A stretch of DNA of 50,850 bases. Origin: Microthrixaceae bacterium. GTDB lineage: Bacteria; Actinomycetota; Acidimicrobiia; Acidimicrobiales; Microtrichaceae. A program made the position numbers and the translations under genes. The notes under the pieces are model-generated. The model was given only the letters and a program-made list of their open reading frames with translations. It was not told the DNA's origin and did not search any database. Below are positions 25,859 through 33,030 of this stretch, piece after piece; position 1 is the stretch's first letter; the number at the start of each line of letters is the position of its first letter. The stretch lies in contig JAMLGK010000021.1 in assembly GCA_023957995.1 (NCBI GenBank), forward strand, positions 1-50,850, given 5' to 3'.

Positions 25859-25901
25859 CCGGGACCGACGGGGCTGACCGGGACCGAGACGAAACCCCGT
25901 C

Positions 25902-25925
25902 ACCTGACCCACCGGCGGGTCAGGT
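25902..25925. terminator. hairpin between convergent LuxR/TPR and protease genes
   Basis: Perfect 9-bp arms ACCTGACCC and GGGTCAGGT surround a 6-base loop. It overlaps the protease stop codon and could serve both strands. Confidence 0.5.
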
Positions 25926-27494
25926 CCTCCCCCAACGCACAGAAGCACCGGGATCGATCACACCCACCCCGAAACACCAGGCCTTCGCGGTACCCACCGG
26001 ACATCCATCACCGGCATCGGTCGTGTCGCCGTTGCCGAACGGTGCCGCCGAACCGGTCACCCGCGACACGATCTGGGCAGCTGACTCCGACGGGAATGCT
26101 CCGCGGAGCACCGCCACCAGTCCCGCCACGTGTGGGGTCGCCATGGACGTACCGGACATCGGCTCCCAGGTGGCGCCTTCGTCGTCGAACGCCGTGGAAA
26201 GCACGTCCGAACCGGGACCTGCGATGTCCACGTAGCTCGCCTGGGTGGAGAAGACCGACATCCTGCGCTCCTGTCCCATCGAACCGACCGCGAGGGACCA
26301 GTCCAGCGCGGCAGGCACGTTCCAGATGTTGTGGGTCGGGTTGGGCACCTCGCCGCCATCGCCGGGGACCGTCGCCGATCCGTCGTTGCCCGCGGCCACG
26401 GCCATCACCACGTCGTTCGCCTTCGCATACCCGGCGGCGAGGTCGAGCGCTGCGGTCCCGTTGCCCAGGGCGCACGACTCGATCTTCGGATCCGCCGCGG
26501 CGAAGCCGCCGTCCTCGGTCTGGTCGCACGGGAAGCCGACCGAGAGGTTGATCACCTCCGCGCCGGCATCGACCGCATGCACGATCGCCTTGGCGACCAG
26601 GCCCTGTGTTCCGATGGAATCCGCGGCGGTCAGGGCCTTCACGTCGATGATGTCGACGCCGGGAGCGACGCCGGCGGTTCCGATCGAGTTGTTGGGGATC
26701 GCTGCGATCGTGCCGGCGACGTGGGTGCCGTGCCGACCCGGCCGTCCGGCGTCGCTGTTCTGGAGCAGGGAGTCGAGGCTCAGATCGACCTGCGACACGA
26801 CCTTGCCGACGAGATCAGGATGTTGCGCGTCGACGCCGGTGTCGACCACTGCAACGGTGATCCCCTCACCGGTCGAGGCGCACCAGGTGTCTTCGAAGTC
26901 GAACATGTCCAGTGCCCATTGCTCGTCGCGGAAGGCGTCATCGACCGGGTAGCCACCCATCTCGGCGGTCTCCACCACCGGATCCCGTTCGACGGCCACG
27001 ACCTCGCCTCCCGCTGCCGCCACGAGAGCGGCCGTTCCGCTCGCCTCCTGCACCGCCGCGTCAGGATCCTGCTGCAGGATCGTGTGCAGCACCGGCCGCC
27101 CCTCGAGCACCGCACCCACGGTCATGGCCACCAGCGGTCTGTCGCCATCAGGCAGGTCGCGGGAGTCGTTCGCGATCCACTCCGCCGTGGCGCGGACGCC
27201 ATCTGGGTCGAGCGGTTCGGGGAGTTCGTCCGGGTCGAGTGGTTCGGTGTCCGAACCGGCGGGCGGACTCGCCGATCGGGCAGCCGGGGCGACCTGCTGC
27301 AGCAGAGGAGAGCCGAGGACTCCCGCCGGGTCCTCACCGATCTCACTGCACAGCCTGGGAACCACCGGAGCGGGCACAGCTGTGGTTGTCGGCCCGGGGG
27401 TCGGCTTGGCCGCGGGAGGTGCCACGCAGGCCGTGAGGATCAGAGCGGTGGTGGTGGTTGCGACCGCCAGGAGCGATCGTTTCGAGATGGTCAT
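25920..27494 (-). CDS. subtilisin-like serine protease (S8), predicted lipoprotein
   Basis: A 524-residue S8 peptidase. The signal peptide ends in a lipobox (ALILTAC), giving a surface-anchored enzyme. The catalytic triad is intact: Asp in VAVVDTGVDAQHPDL, His in RHGTHVAGTIAA, Ser in MSGTSMATPHVAGL. An N-terminal ~150-residue prodomain-like region precedes the protease and holds a Pro/Thr linker and an Asp/Glu/Pro-rich stretch (DTEPLDPDELPEPLDPD). The start is ATG 27494 with AAGGAGG ten bases upstream. The context is monocistronic. Confidence 0.93.
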   Translation of the reverse strand: MTISKRSLLAVATTTTALILTACVAPPAAKPTPGPTTTAVPAPVVPRLCSEIGEDPAGVLGSPLLQQVAPAARSASPPAGSDTEPLDPDELPEPLDPDGVRATAEWIANDSRDLPDGDRPLVAMTVGAVLEGRPVLHTILQQDPDAAVQEASGTAALVAAAGGEVVAVERDPVVETAEMGGYPVDDAFRDEQWALDMFDFEDTWCASTGEGITVAVVDTGVDAQHPDLVGKVVSQVDLSLDSLLQNSDAGRPGRHGTHVAGTIAAIPNNSIGTAGVAPGVDIIDVKALTAADSIGTQGLVAKAIVHAVDAGAEVINLSVGFPCDQTEDGGFAAADPKIESCALGNGTAALDLAAGYAKANDVVMAVAAGNDGSATVPGDGGEVPNPTHNIWNVPAALDWSLAVGSMGQERRMSVFSTQASYVDIAGPGSDVLSTAFDDEGATWEPMSGTSMATPHVAGLVAVLRGAFPSESAAQIVSRVTGSAAPFGNGDTTDAGDGCPVGTAKAWCFGVGVIDPGASVRWGRT

Positions 27495-27825
27495 CGAGCG
27501 TCGTCCTCCTTCGAGATGCTCGGTCACCGGCGCCGCGCGGCCGTCCGACGCCCGACCTCGTCGGGGTGACGGCGACGACAGCCCGTTCACCTGCTGCTTC
27601 GGTCAGCCCGACGGCCCGGTTGAGAAATCCCCCAGCGGACTCGCCCTTCATCCGGCTGACTCGCAGCACCGGTCCCGCAGTGGCAGATGCCGGCAGCCAC
27701 CACTGCGACCACTGCCACCACTGCCAGGATCCGGGTCCGGAACTCGCTCAACAAGTCCGTCGATTCCGACATGGTCTGCACACGCCACGGCCTCGACACG
27801 GCCACCGCGGCCGCCATGATTCCCA
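27495..27825. other. intergenic stretch, no convincing gene
   Basis: Divergent intergenic region between the protease and the unknown gene at 27865. On the minus strand a frame from ATG 27772 to 27587 would encode ~61 residues with a Val/Ala hydrophobic helix, but it has no ribosome binding site and the helix comes from a short CCA-CTG-type repeat. I do not call it. Confidence 0.4.
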
Positions 27826-27831
27826 TAGCCT
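27826..27831 (+). promoter_or_regulatory. -10 element of a leaderless upstream ORF
   Basis: TAGCCT lies seven bases before GTG 27839, the first codon of a 9-codon ORF ahead of the gene at 27865. Confidence 0.5.
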
Positions 27832-27838
27832 CCACCGG

Positions 27839-27868
27839 GTGACCGCCGACGATGCGCAACGGCCGTGA
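27839..27868 (+). CDS. 9-codon leaderless upstream ORF (VTADDAQRP)
   Basis: GTG 27839 has the same -10-to-start spacing as other leaderless genes here. The frame runs nine codons and its TGA overlaps the GTG start of the next gene as GTGA. This arrangement would couple translation of the main gene to the leader by reinitiation. Short overlapping leaderless ORFs are known in mycobacteria. The peptide is not expected to have its own function. Confidence 0.4.
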   Translation: MTADDAQRP

Positions 27869-28488
27869 AACCGAAGACAGCGGAGCTGTGGGCCAAGCAG
27901 GATCAACACCAGGGCGACCGCTGGCGCCTGTTCAGCGCGGTCGCTGACGCCGTCGATGCCGACACCGCGCTGTATCCGGGCTGCTACGTCGACATCGCAC
28001 CCTCGTTCGTGTTCCGGTCGGTCACCTTCGTGGACATCGACAGGCGCACGCCGGTCTTCTTCGGTGACACCGCCGGCGTGAACCAGATCATCTCGGATCA
28101 CGACGGTCCGGCCGAGCCAGATGTCGCATTCATCCACGCCGACTACACCGGCGTGCTGGACCTTCCCGAGGAACACTTCGGGTTGCTGGTATCGCTCTAC
28201 GCCGGGTTCGTCTCAGAGCACTGCACCGAACACCTCCGGGTCGGGGGGAGCCTGCTCGTCAACCCGAGCCATGGAGACGCGGCCATGGCATCGATCGACC
28301 CACGATACGAACTCTCCGGCGTGGTGATCGCGGACTCCGGCCGGTACCGGGTCGACACCACCGACCTGGAGGGCTACCTGGTGCCGAAGAAGCCGCAGGC
28401 CGTGACCGTCGCTGCACTCCATGAGACCGGCCGGGCAATCGGTTACACCAGGTCACCGTTCGCCTACCTGTTCACGCGGATCGGCTAG
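27865..28488 (+). CDS. unknown protein, possible methyltransferase-like fold
   Basis: A 207-residue soluble protein. I do not recognise a named family. The segment TALYPGCYVDIAPSFVF followed by VTFVDIDRR resembles motif I and the acidic strand-2 end of class I SAM-dependent methyltransferases, and HLRVGGSLLVNPSHGD resembles a late strand, but no signature is decisive. The GTG start at 27865 has no Shine-Dalgarno and overlaps the stop of a 9-codon upstream ORF. The gene is convergent with the anti-sigma gene. Confidence 0.7.
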   Translation: MKPKTAELWAKQDQHQGDRWRLFSAVADAVDADTALYPGCYVDIAPSFVFRSVTFVDIDRRTPVFFGDTAGVNQIISDHDGPAEPDVAFIHADYTGVLDLPEEHFGLLVSLYAGFVSEHCTEHLRVGGSLLVNPSHGDAAMASIDPRYELSGVVIADSGRYRVDTTDLEGYLVPKKPQAVTVAALHETGRAIGYTRSPFAYLFTRIG

Positions 28489-28515
28489 CTGCTCCCCGCC
28501 GGACGAGACCGTGCG

Positions 28516-28806
28516 TCAGGCGCCATCAGCGGATATGTCGCCGTGTGCTATCCGCTCGCCGAACTCACGCAAGCGGTCACGGGACTCCACCGGCGGCTCC
28601 ACCTGATGGGCGAGGGCCTCCTTGATGTCGGTGTAGACCGATGCCTCCAACCCGCAGCGCTTGCACACCTCCAGGTGTGCCCGCACCAGCGGTGCCCGAT
28701 CACTGTCGTACTCACCGTCGAGGTACTGCTGGAGGACCTCACCGACCTCGGCACAACTCATCTTTCGGGCATCTCTATGACGCCGGATGATTCCCAAGAT
28801 GCTCAT
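28516..28806 (-). CDS. zinc-finger anti-sigma factor (RsrA/zf-HC2 type)
   Basis: A 96-residue ZAS protein, the likely inhibitor of the ECF sigma factor encoded just upstream. It has the HLEVCKRC motif (H-x3-C-x2-C) and an upstream Cys (KMSCAEVGE) that could complete the zinc site, as in redox-sensing anti-sigma factors. It has no transmembrane helix and is cytoplasmic. Its ATG overlaps the sigma-factor stop as ATGA, giving translational coupling and matched stoichiometry. Confidence 0.9.
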   Translation of the reverse strand: MSILGIIRRHRDARKMSCAEVGEVLQQYLDGEYDSDRAPLVRAHLEVCKRCGLEASVYTDIKEALAHQVEPPVESRDRLREFGERIAHGDISADGA

Positions 28807-29354
28807 CGTGGCCTCCCGGCGACGTAACCCTGTTTCTCCAGTCGGGTACGGACCTGCTTGCGCGCCCTGTGCAGGCGGCTCATGACGGTGCCCTCCGGAA
28901 TGTCGGCCGCCTCGGCCGCCTCGGCGTAGCTCAGCCCACCGATGTCGACCAGCTCGACCACTTCGCGGAAATCATCGGAGAGATGCTCGAAGGCGTCCTC
29001 CACCGCGGATTCGAACGTGAGGTCGACGACCACGGACTCCGCCGTCGCCCCACCGTCCGCGATCGGATCCGGCAACGTCTGTTGGGCGGCGGTCAGCAAG
29101 GATGGTCGCCGACGGCGGTGTCGGTTGATCTCCGTGTTCCGCAGGATCGTGAGCAACCAGGCCCGTGGGTAGCGGCCATCGAAGCTGTCGATCGAGCGGT
29201 AGGCACGCAGCATCGTGTCCTGCACCAGATCCTCTGCGTCGTGGGTGTTTCGCGTGATGGACTGCGCCACTCGCAACAGGACGTCCACCTCCGGCAGGAC
29301 CCAGCGTTCGAAGCGCGCAGAGGCGCTCTCTGAGGTGGGAACATCGATATCCAT
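28803..29354 (-). CDS. ECF-type RNA polymerase sigma factor
   Basis: A 183-residue sigma factor with region 2 (TRNTHDAEDLVQDTMLRAYR, then SFDGRYPRAWLLTILRNTEIN) and region 4 (LSYAEAAEAADIPEGTVMSR, LHRARKQV). It resembles the SigR/SigH-like group regulated by ZAS anti-sigma factors. The ATG at 29354 is four bases from the expected transcription start of an ECF-like promoter (GGAAT, N16, CGGGTTC on the minus strand), which suggests autoregulation. It is co-transcribed with the anti-sigma gene. Confidence 0.93.
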   Translation of the reverse strand: MDIDVPTSESASARFERWVLPEVDVLLRVAQSITRNTHDAEDLVQDTMLRAYRSIDSFDGRYPRAWLLTILRNTEINRHRRRRPSLLTAAQQTLPDPIADGGATAESVVVDLTFESAVEDAFEHLSDDFREVVELVDIGGLSYAEAAEAADIPEGTVMSRLHRARKQVRTRLEKQGYVAGRPR

Positions 29355-29364
29355 TCACGAAGCT

Positions 29365-29392
29365 GAACCCGTTGGGTGGGCTCCGGTATTCC
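29365..29392 (-). promoter_or_regulatory. candidate ECF promoter, autoregulatory
   Basis: The minus strand has GGAAT at 29392-29388 and CGGGTTC at 29371-29365 with 16 bases between. This is close to the GGAA(C/T)-N16-CGTT pattern of SigH/SigR-type sigma factors. The -10 deviates (GGGTT for CGTT). Confidence 0.45.
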
Positions 29393-29397
29393 ACGGA

Positions 29398-29610
29398 ATG
29401 CTCCCCAGCGCCCAGGCGGTTACCGCTGGGATGTTGAGTCTCCGACACAGGCGGTTCCGCCGAGACGTCCATCGGCTCATCGATGGGGAACTGCCGAACG
29501 AGCGCCTGGCGGAACTCCAGTCGCACCTGGATGCGTGCTCCGACTGCCGCGAGGACCTTCGTTGGTGGATCGCGGTGCGACTGGCGTTGCACGCCCCGTC
29601 CCCACCGTGA
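29398..29610 (+). CDS. second small zf-HC2 zinc-finger protein
   Basis: A 70-residue protein divergent from the sigma factor. The core DVHRLIDGELPNERLAELQS followed by HLDACSDCREDLRWW carries H-x3-C-x2-C, the anti-sigma zinc signature, with no transmembrane segment. Its start (ATG 29398) lies within 10 bases of the -35 of the sigma promoter. It may be a second regulator of the same sigma factor or of another (inference). Later Met codons are possible starts. Confidence 0.6.
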   Translation: MLPSAQAVTAGMLSLRHRRFRRDVHRLIDGELPNERLAELQSHLDACSDCREDLRWWIAVRLALHAPSPP

Positions 29611-29613
29611 ACG

Positions 29614-29658
29614 CGGATCCGCCCCGGGAGAGCGTGATGCTCCCACGGGGCGGATCCG
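29614..29658. terminator. strong hairpin between convergent zf-HC2 and hsp20 genes
   Basis: Arms GGATCCGCCCC and GGGGCGGATCC (11 bp) plus an inner GGGAG/CTCCC stem with a 2-base bulge and a 9-base loop. It is placed between convergent genes. Confidence 0.7.
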
Positions 29659-29701
29659 GTCAGGGGGTCTTCGGGGGTGCCTGTCGGACCCCTCGGAGGT
29701 C

Positions 29702-30127
29702 TCAGTTGCTCTCGACGGCGATGGCGGCCTGCTCGGCGCCGCGCCGTACTTCCACCTGGCGAGGCTTTGCGCTCTCGCGTAGCGGAATGCGCAGCGTGAG
29801 CACACCATCGCTGTACTCGGCGTCGACGTGGTCCACGTCGAGGGTGTCGCCCAGCATCAAGCGGCGGCTCACCTTGGTGTCGCGACGTTCCTGGACCATG
29901 TACGAAGCACCCTCGGGGGTGGAGCGCTGCCTCGAAGCGGCCAGGCGTAGTTCACCACGCTCGACCTCGAGATCGATCGAATCTGCATCGACTCCCGGCA
30001 GGTCGAACTCGACGGTGACGACGTCACCCACTCGGTAGGCGTCCATCGGGGCGCTCTGCACTCCCGGGACCGCTGCGGTTTCGAACAGCCGGTCCAGATT
30101 CCGGAACGGATCGGTCCTCATCAACAT
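29702..30127 (-). CDS. small heat-shock protein, Hsp20 family
   Basis: A 141-residue chaperone that holds unfolding proteins. The alpha-crystallin domain includes DVVTVEFDLPGVDADSIDLE, the RRLMLGDTLDVDHVDAEYSD segment and the GVLTLRIPL motif near the C-terminus. The N-terminal RTDPFRNLDRLF is typical. The start is ATG 30127 with AGGAGGT seven bases upstream. ATG 30121 is an alternative. A promoter with an inverted repeat lies about 65 bases upstream. Confidence 0.93.
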   Translation of the reverse strand: MLMRTDPFRNLDRLFETAAVPGVQSAPMDAYRVGDVVTVEFDLPGVDADSIDLEVERGELRLAASRQRSTPEGASYMVQERRDTKVSRRLMLGDTLDVDHVDAEYSDGVLTLRIPLRESAKPRQVEVRRGAEQAAIAVESN

Positions 30128-30189
30128 TTCAGCCACCTCCTGTGACTCGTGGTCCGTGACCCCAATTCCCGGAGTCGGATCTTTCGACA

Positions 30190-30225
30190 GAGTTGATGGT
30201 ATCAGACTCAACTTTGATGCAGCAA
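30190..30225 (-). promoter_or_regulatory. hsp20 promoter with inverted repeat
   Basis: On the minus strand a -35 TTGCTG (30225-30220), an 18-base spacer and a -10 TACCAT (30201-30196). GTTGA/TCAAC half-sites at 30208-30212 and 30192-30196 flank the -10 region. They resemble half of the HspR operator (HAIR) but the spacing differs. Confidence 0.5.
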
Positions 30226-30401
30226 TCACCAACAGCAGATCTGTTGGTGCTAGAAGAAGAGTCTCAGAATCGGGCGAGTGGTCGGGCCGAGCAGCGTCGA
30301 AATCGCATGGGCGCGATGGACTCCAGCACATCGGGTGGAGCTCGCGGAGCGGACTGGTTTGCGGTTGCCGGAGTGGGAGTGGAGCACGAGTGGTGCGGCG
30401 A

Positions 30402-31658
30402 TCAAGGCGCCACAGGCGTTGGAGCTCCCTGACCGGGGTGGTTCCGCTTCGGGCGACCGACCATCGCCAGCCCCCACGCGCCGGCGAGCAGGGTGCCCGC
30501 GGCCCCGACGAGCATCCCGGCCCTTGCGCCCAGCTCCTCGCTCAGCCAACCGATCAGCGGGCCGCCGATCGGAGTGGAGCCGAGGAACAACATCGCCTGG
30601 ATGGCGAGCACCCGGCCGCGCATCTCGGGCACGGAGCGGAGCTGCACGATCGCGGTCGATGCGGTCAGGAACCCCACACTGCTGGCCCCGAGGAACACCG
30701 ACACGATGGTGGCGGTGGCCAGCCCGGGCGTGAGTGCCAGGGCGAACATCGAGATCCCGAACGCGACCGCGGTACGCCCGACGGTGGTGACCGTGACGAC
30801 CTTGCGCCGAGCCGCCATGAGCGAACCCGCCAGTGCACCCACGCTGAGGATCGAGAAGAGGTAGGTGTAGGTGGCCTCCGTGCCACCCAGATCACGAACC
30901 GCGAACAACGGCAGCACCGTCGAGAAGTTGAACGCCAGCATGCCCACGACACCCATCATCACCATGGGCACGAACAGGTTGGGTTCGCTCCGTATGTACC
31001 TGAGGCCCTCGCGCACCTGGCCCCGACCGCGCTTCGCCGGATTGGCCCTGCGCAGATCCGCGCTGCGGATCATCACCAGCGACGCCAGCACGGCTACATA
31101 TGAGATCCCGTCGACCAGGAAGGCCGCCCCGAAACCCGCGGTCGCCACGAGGAGCCCACCGAGCGCCGGACCCACGATCCGTGATGAGGTCATCATCGTG
31201 GTGTTGAGCGCGACGGCGTTGGGTACCTGATCCTCGTCGACCATCTCCACGACCATGGAGCGACGGGCGGGGTTGTCGAAAGCAACGGTCACCCCTCCGA
31301 CCGACGCCAGCGCGTACACGGCCCACACGGGTGGTTCACCACTGAACGCCAGCGCAGCCAGTGCGAGCGACTGGACCATGGAAACCGATTGCACCAACAG
31401 GAGCAGACGTCGCTTGTCGGAGCGATCTGCGATCAGCCCTGCCCAGGGGCCCAGCAACAGGACCGGCCCGAACTGAGCCGCGGCAAGCAGGCCCAGAGCC
31501 ACTCCGGAGTCGGTCAGCGAGAGCACCAGCAGCGTCTGGGTGACCAGGGTCATCCAGTTGCCGATCTGCGACACTCCCTGGCCGAGGAAGAACAGTCTGA
31601 AGTTCCGCTGGGACAGCGACGAGAACGTGCTGCGTCCGAAGGCTCTCAGCCGCGTCAT
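30402..31658 (-). CDS. MFS efflux transporter (MFS_3/EntS-like)
   Basis: A 418-residue major facilitator with about 12 helices. The N-terminal SQRNFRLFFLGQGVSQIGNW and the loop motif GLIADRSDKRRLLLL (motif A) place it with small-molecule exporters such as EntS-like and MFS_3 proteins. Its ATG overlaps the stop of the marR gene as ATGA, so the two form an operon controlled by the operator upstream of marR. A drug or toxic-metabolite export role is inferred from that pairing. Confidence 0.9.
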   Translation of the reverse strand: MTRLRAFGRSTFSSLSQRNFRLFFLGQGVSQIGNWMTLVTQTLLVLSLTDSGVALGLLAAAQFGPVLLLGPWAGLIADRSDKRRLLLLVQSVSMVQSLALAALAFSGEPPVWAVYALASVGGVTVAFDNPARRSMVVEMVDEDQVPNAVALNTTMMTSSRIVGPALGGLLVATAGFGAAFLVDGISYVAVLASLVMIRSADLRRANPAKRGRGQVREGLRYIRSEPNLFVPMVMMGVVGMLAFNFSTVLPLFAVRDLGGTEATYTYLFSILSVGALAGSLMAARRKVVTVTTVGRTAVAFGISMFALALTPGLATATIVSVFLGASSVGFLTASTAIVQLRSVPEMRGRVLAIQAMLFLGSTPIGGPLIGWLSEELGARAGMLVGAAGTLLAGAWGLAMVGRPKRNHPGQGAPTPVAP

Positions 31659-32104
31659 CTCAATCCAGCTATCGCTTCGAGCGCGCTCACCGCCGCGCGG
31701 AGGTTGTCACGGTCCTCCGCTCCGAGCTCGGCGATCCGCGCCGACAACCAGGACGCCTTGCGCCTACGTGCCTCGGACACCAACTCCTCGGCCGACTCGG
31801 TGACCACCACTCGACAGACACGCCCATCGGACGCGTCCGGGATCCTCTCGACATAGCCGTCCTGCTCCAGTCGGGCCACCATCCGGGTGATGCTCGGGGG
31901 CGCGACCCTCTCCAGGTCGGCCAACTCGCCGAGTGTCACCGGTCCGCGCCTACGAATGGTCGACAGTGCCGATATCTGGCTGGGGGTCAGTTCCACCTCG
32001 ACCTCCTGCCGCAACAGCCGCGCCAACCGGGTGACTGCCAGCTGCAGTCGGTAGGCCTCGTCACCCGAAGGCGGGGACCCGATCTCGGTGGCGGCGGTGT
32101 GCAT
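31655..32104 (-). CDS. MarR-family repressor
   Basis: A 149-residue winged-helix regulator. The DNA-binding part is LTPSQISALSTIRRRGPVTL, GELADLERVAPPSITRMVAR and the wing DGYVERIPDASDGRVCRVVVT. One cysteine lies in the wing. The start is ATG 32104, seven bases after a minus-strand TATGAT, with 8-bp inverted repeats directly upstream. Two more Met codons at 32116 and 32113 would lie within or upstream of the -10. It presumably represses itself and the coupled MFS exporter. Confidence 0.9.
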   Translation of the reverse strand: MHTAATEIGSPPSGDEAYRLQLAVTRLARLLRQEVEVELTPSQISALSTIRRRGPVTLGELADLERVAPPSITRMVARLEQDGYVERIPDASDGRVCRVVVTESAEELVSEARRRKASWLSARIAELGAEDRDNLRAAVSALEAIAGLR

Positions 32105-32111
32105 GCGTGCC

Positions 32112-32140
32112 ATCATAGCAGTTAGTTCGCATAACTAACT
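32112..32140 (-). promoter_or_regulatory. marR-MFS promoter and operator
   Basis: Perfect inverted repeat AGTTAGTT (32120-32127) and AACTAACT (32133-32140) with a 5-base spacer, typical of MarR sites. It abuts the minus-strand -10 TATGAT (32117-32112), which is seven bases from ATG 32104. A bound dimer would cover the -35 and spacer region. Confidence 0.75.
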
Positions 32141-32190
32141 ATGTCGATCGTCACAGCGTCGAGGGGCAGAGCAGCTCCCCGGACGCGCGG

Positions 32191-32224
32191 ATCGAGGACC
32201 GGTCGGGGAGAACCGGTCCTCGAT
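32191..32224 (-). terminator. terminator of the secreted repeat-protein gene
   Basis: A perfect 13-bp stem ATCGAGGACCGGT/ACCGGTCCTCGAT with an 8-base loop, located 54-87 bases after the stop of the gene at 32278-32925 and before the marR promoter. No U-tract. Confidence 0.7.
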
Positions 32225-32277
32225 GCATTCCGTCGAACGACTGGTCGAAAGCCGCTGCGAGCGACTCCGACGGTCGA

Positions 32278-32925
32278 TCAGTTCTCGCCCTCGGGGGCCG
32301 TCGGAACGTCGCCACCCTGTGGACCGGGCGCGCCGCCCATCGGTCCGTGCCCCTCACCCTCGAGACGCTCGGGCCGACCGTTGTTCACGAGGTCGGTCAC
32401 ACGGTCGGTGAGCTCGGCCAACTTCGCATCGGCTTCTTCCTGGGTGAGCGTGCCGTCAGCGACCTTCTCGCTGAGGTGCTCGCTGGCGTCGGCCACCATG
32501 GCATCGATCACGCTTTGTGCGTCGACGCCGGCCTCAGCCGCTACGTCCGCGATCGTCGAGCCGTCGCGCAGAGCTTCTGCCAGATCACGCGTCTCGACAC
32601 CGATTGCCTCCGCCGCGGCCTTCAACCCGTTGAGTCGGGGCGTGCGGGGTCGGGCTGGAGCGGATTCCACGAGGGTCTCCACAACGGCATCGGCCTGGGC
32701 CTGGGTGAGGGTTCCGTCCTCGACCAGTGGGGCCAGGGTCTCCGAGAGTCGATCACCGGCTTCGGGCCGATCGGCGTCGGGCTGATCCGCTGCTGGTTCG
32801 TCCTGAACCACCGCCGCGTCAGACGCCCCGCTCAACGGCGAGGTGCCCAGCACCATCCCGGCGGCGCCACCGCCGAGAAGTCCGGCAGTCAGTCCCAGTG
32901 CGGCCATCTTCCGCTTTGCCAACAT
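32278..32925 (-). CDS. secreted or membrane-anchored helical repeat protein
   Basis: A 215-residue protein of unknown function. An N-terminal hydrophobic signal (MAALGLTAGLLGGGAAGMVL) is followed by an acidic linker and two related helical modules, DGTLTQAQADAVVETLV and DGTLTQEEADAKLAELTDRV, around a central helix-turn-helix-like segment (ALRDGSTIADVAAEAGVDAQ). This arrangement recurs in actinobacterial exported proteins. The tail is Gly/Pro-rich. The start is ATG 32925 with AAGGAGG five bases upstream. It lies 105 bases downstream of the MprB-like kinase on the same strand, so it may be part of that operon. Confidence 0.72.
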   Translation of the reverse strand: MLAKRKMAALGLTAGLLGGGAAGMVLGTSPLSGASDAAVVQDEPAADQPDADRPEAGDRLSETLAPLVEDGTLTQAQADAVVETLVESAPARPRTPRLNGLKAAAEAIGVETRDLAEALRDGSTIADVAAEAGVDAQSVIDAMVADASEHLSEKVADGTLTQEEADAKLAELTDRVTDLVNNGRPERLEGEGHGPMGGAPGPQGGDVPTAPEGEN

Positions 32926-33030
32926 CGCATCCTCCTTGGTCCGCCCCATCGGGGGCGGTTCGGGCACTCCGGTTCACCCGGAGCGTCCTGACGGTCTCTC
33001 CGTCGTTGGTTCCACCCTCGCAAGCGCCGG

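Noticed and set aside
26130..27569. 479-codon plus-strand frame opposite the S8 protease
   Set aside because: Antisense to a protease with a full catalytic triad. No domain is seen.
27587..27772. Possible 61-residue minus-strand membrane peptide
   Set aside because: No ribosome binding site or leaderless -10. The hydrophobic stretch comes from a simple CCACTG-like repeat.
30193..30432. Plus-strand frames in the gap between hsp20 and the MFS gene
   Set aside because: Third-position GC is lower than in real genes here, no initiation signal is seen, and the first frame begins inside the hsp20 promoter. A decayed gene fragment cannot be excluded.
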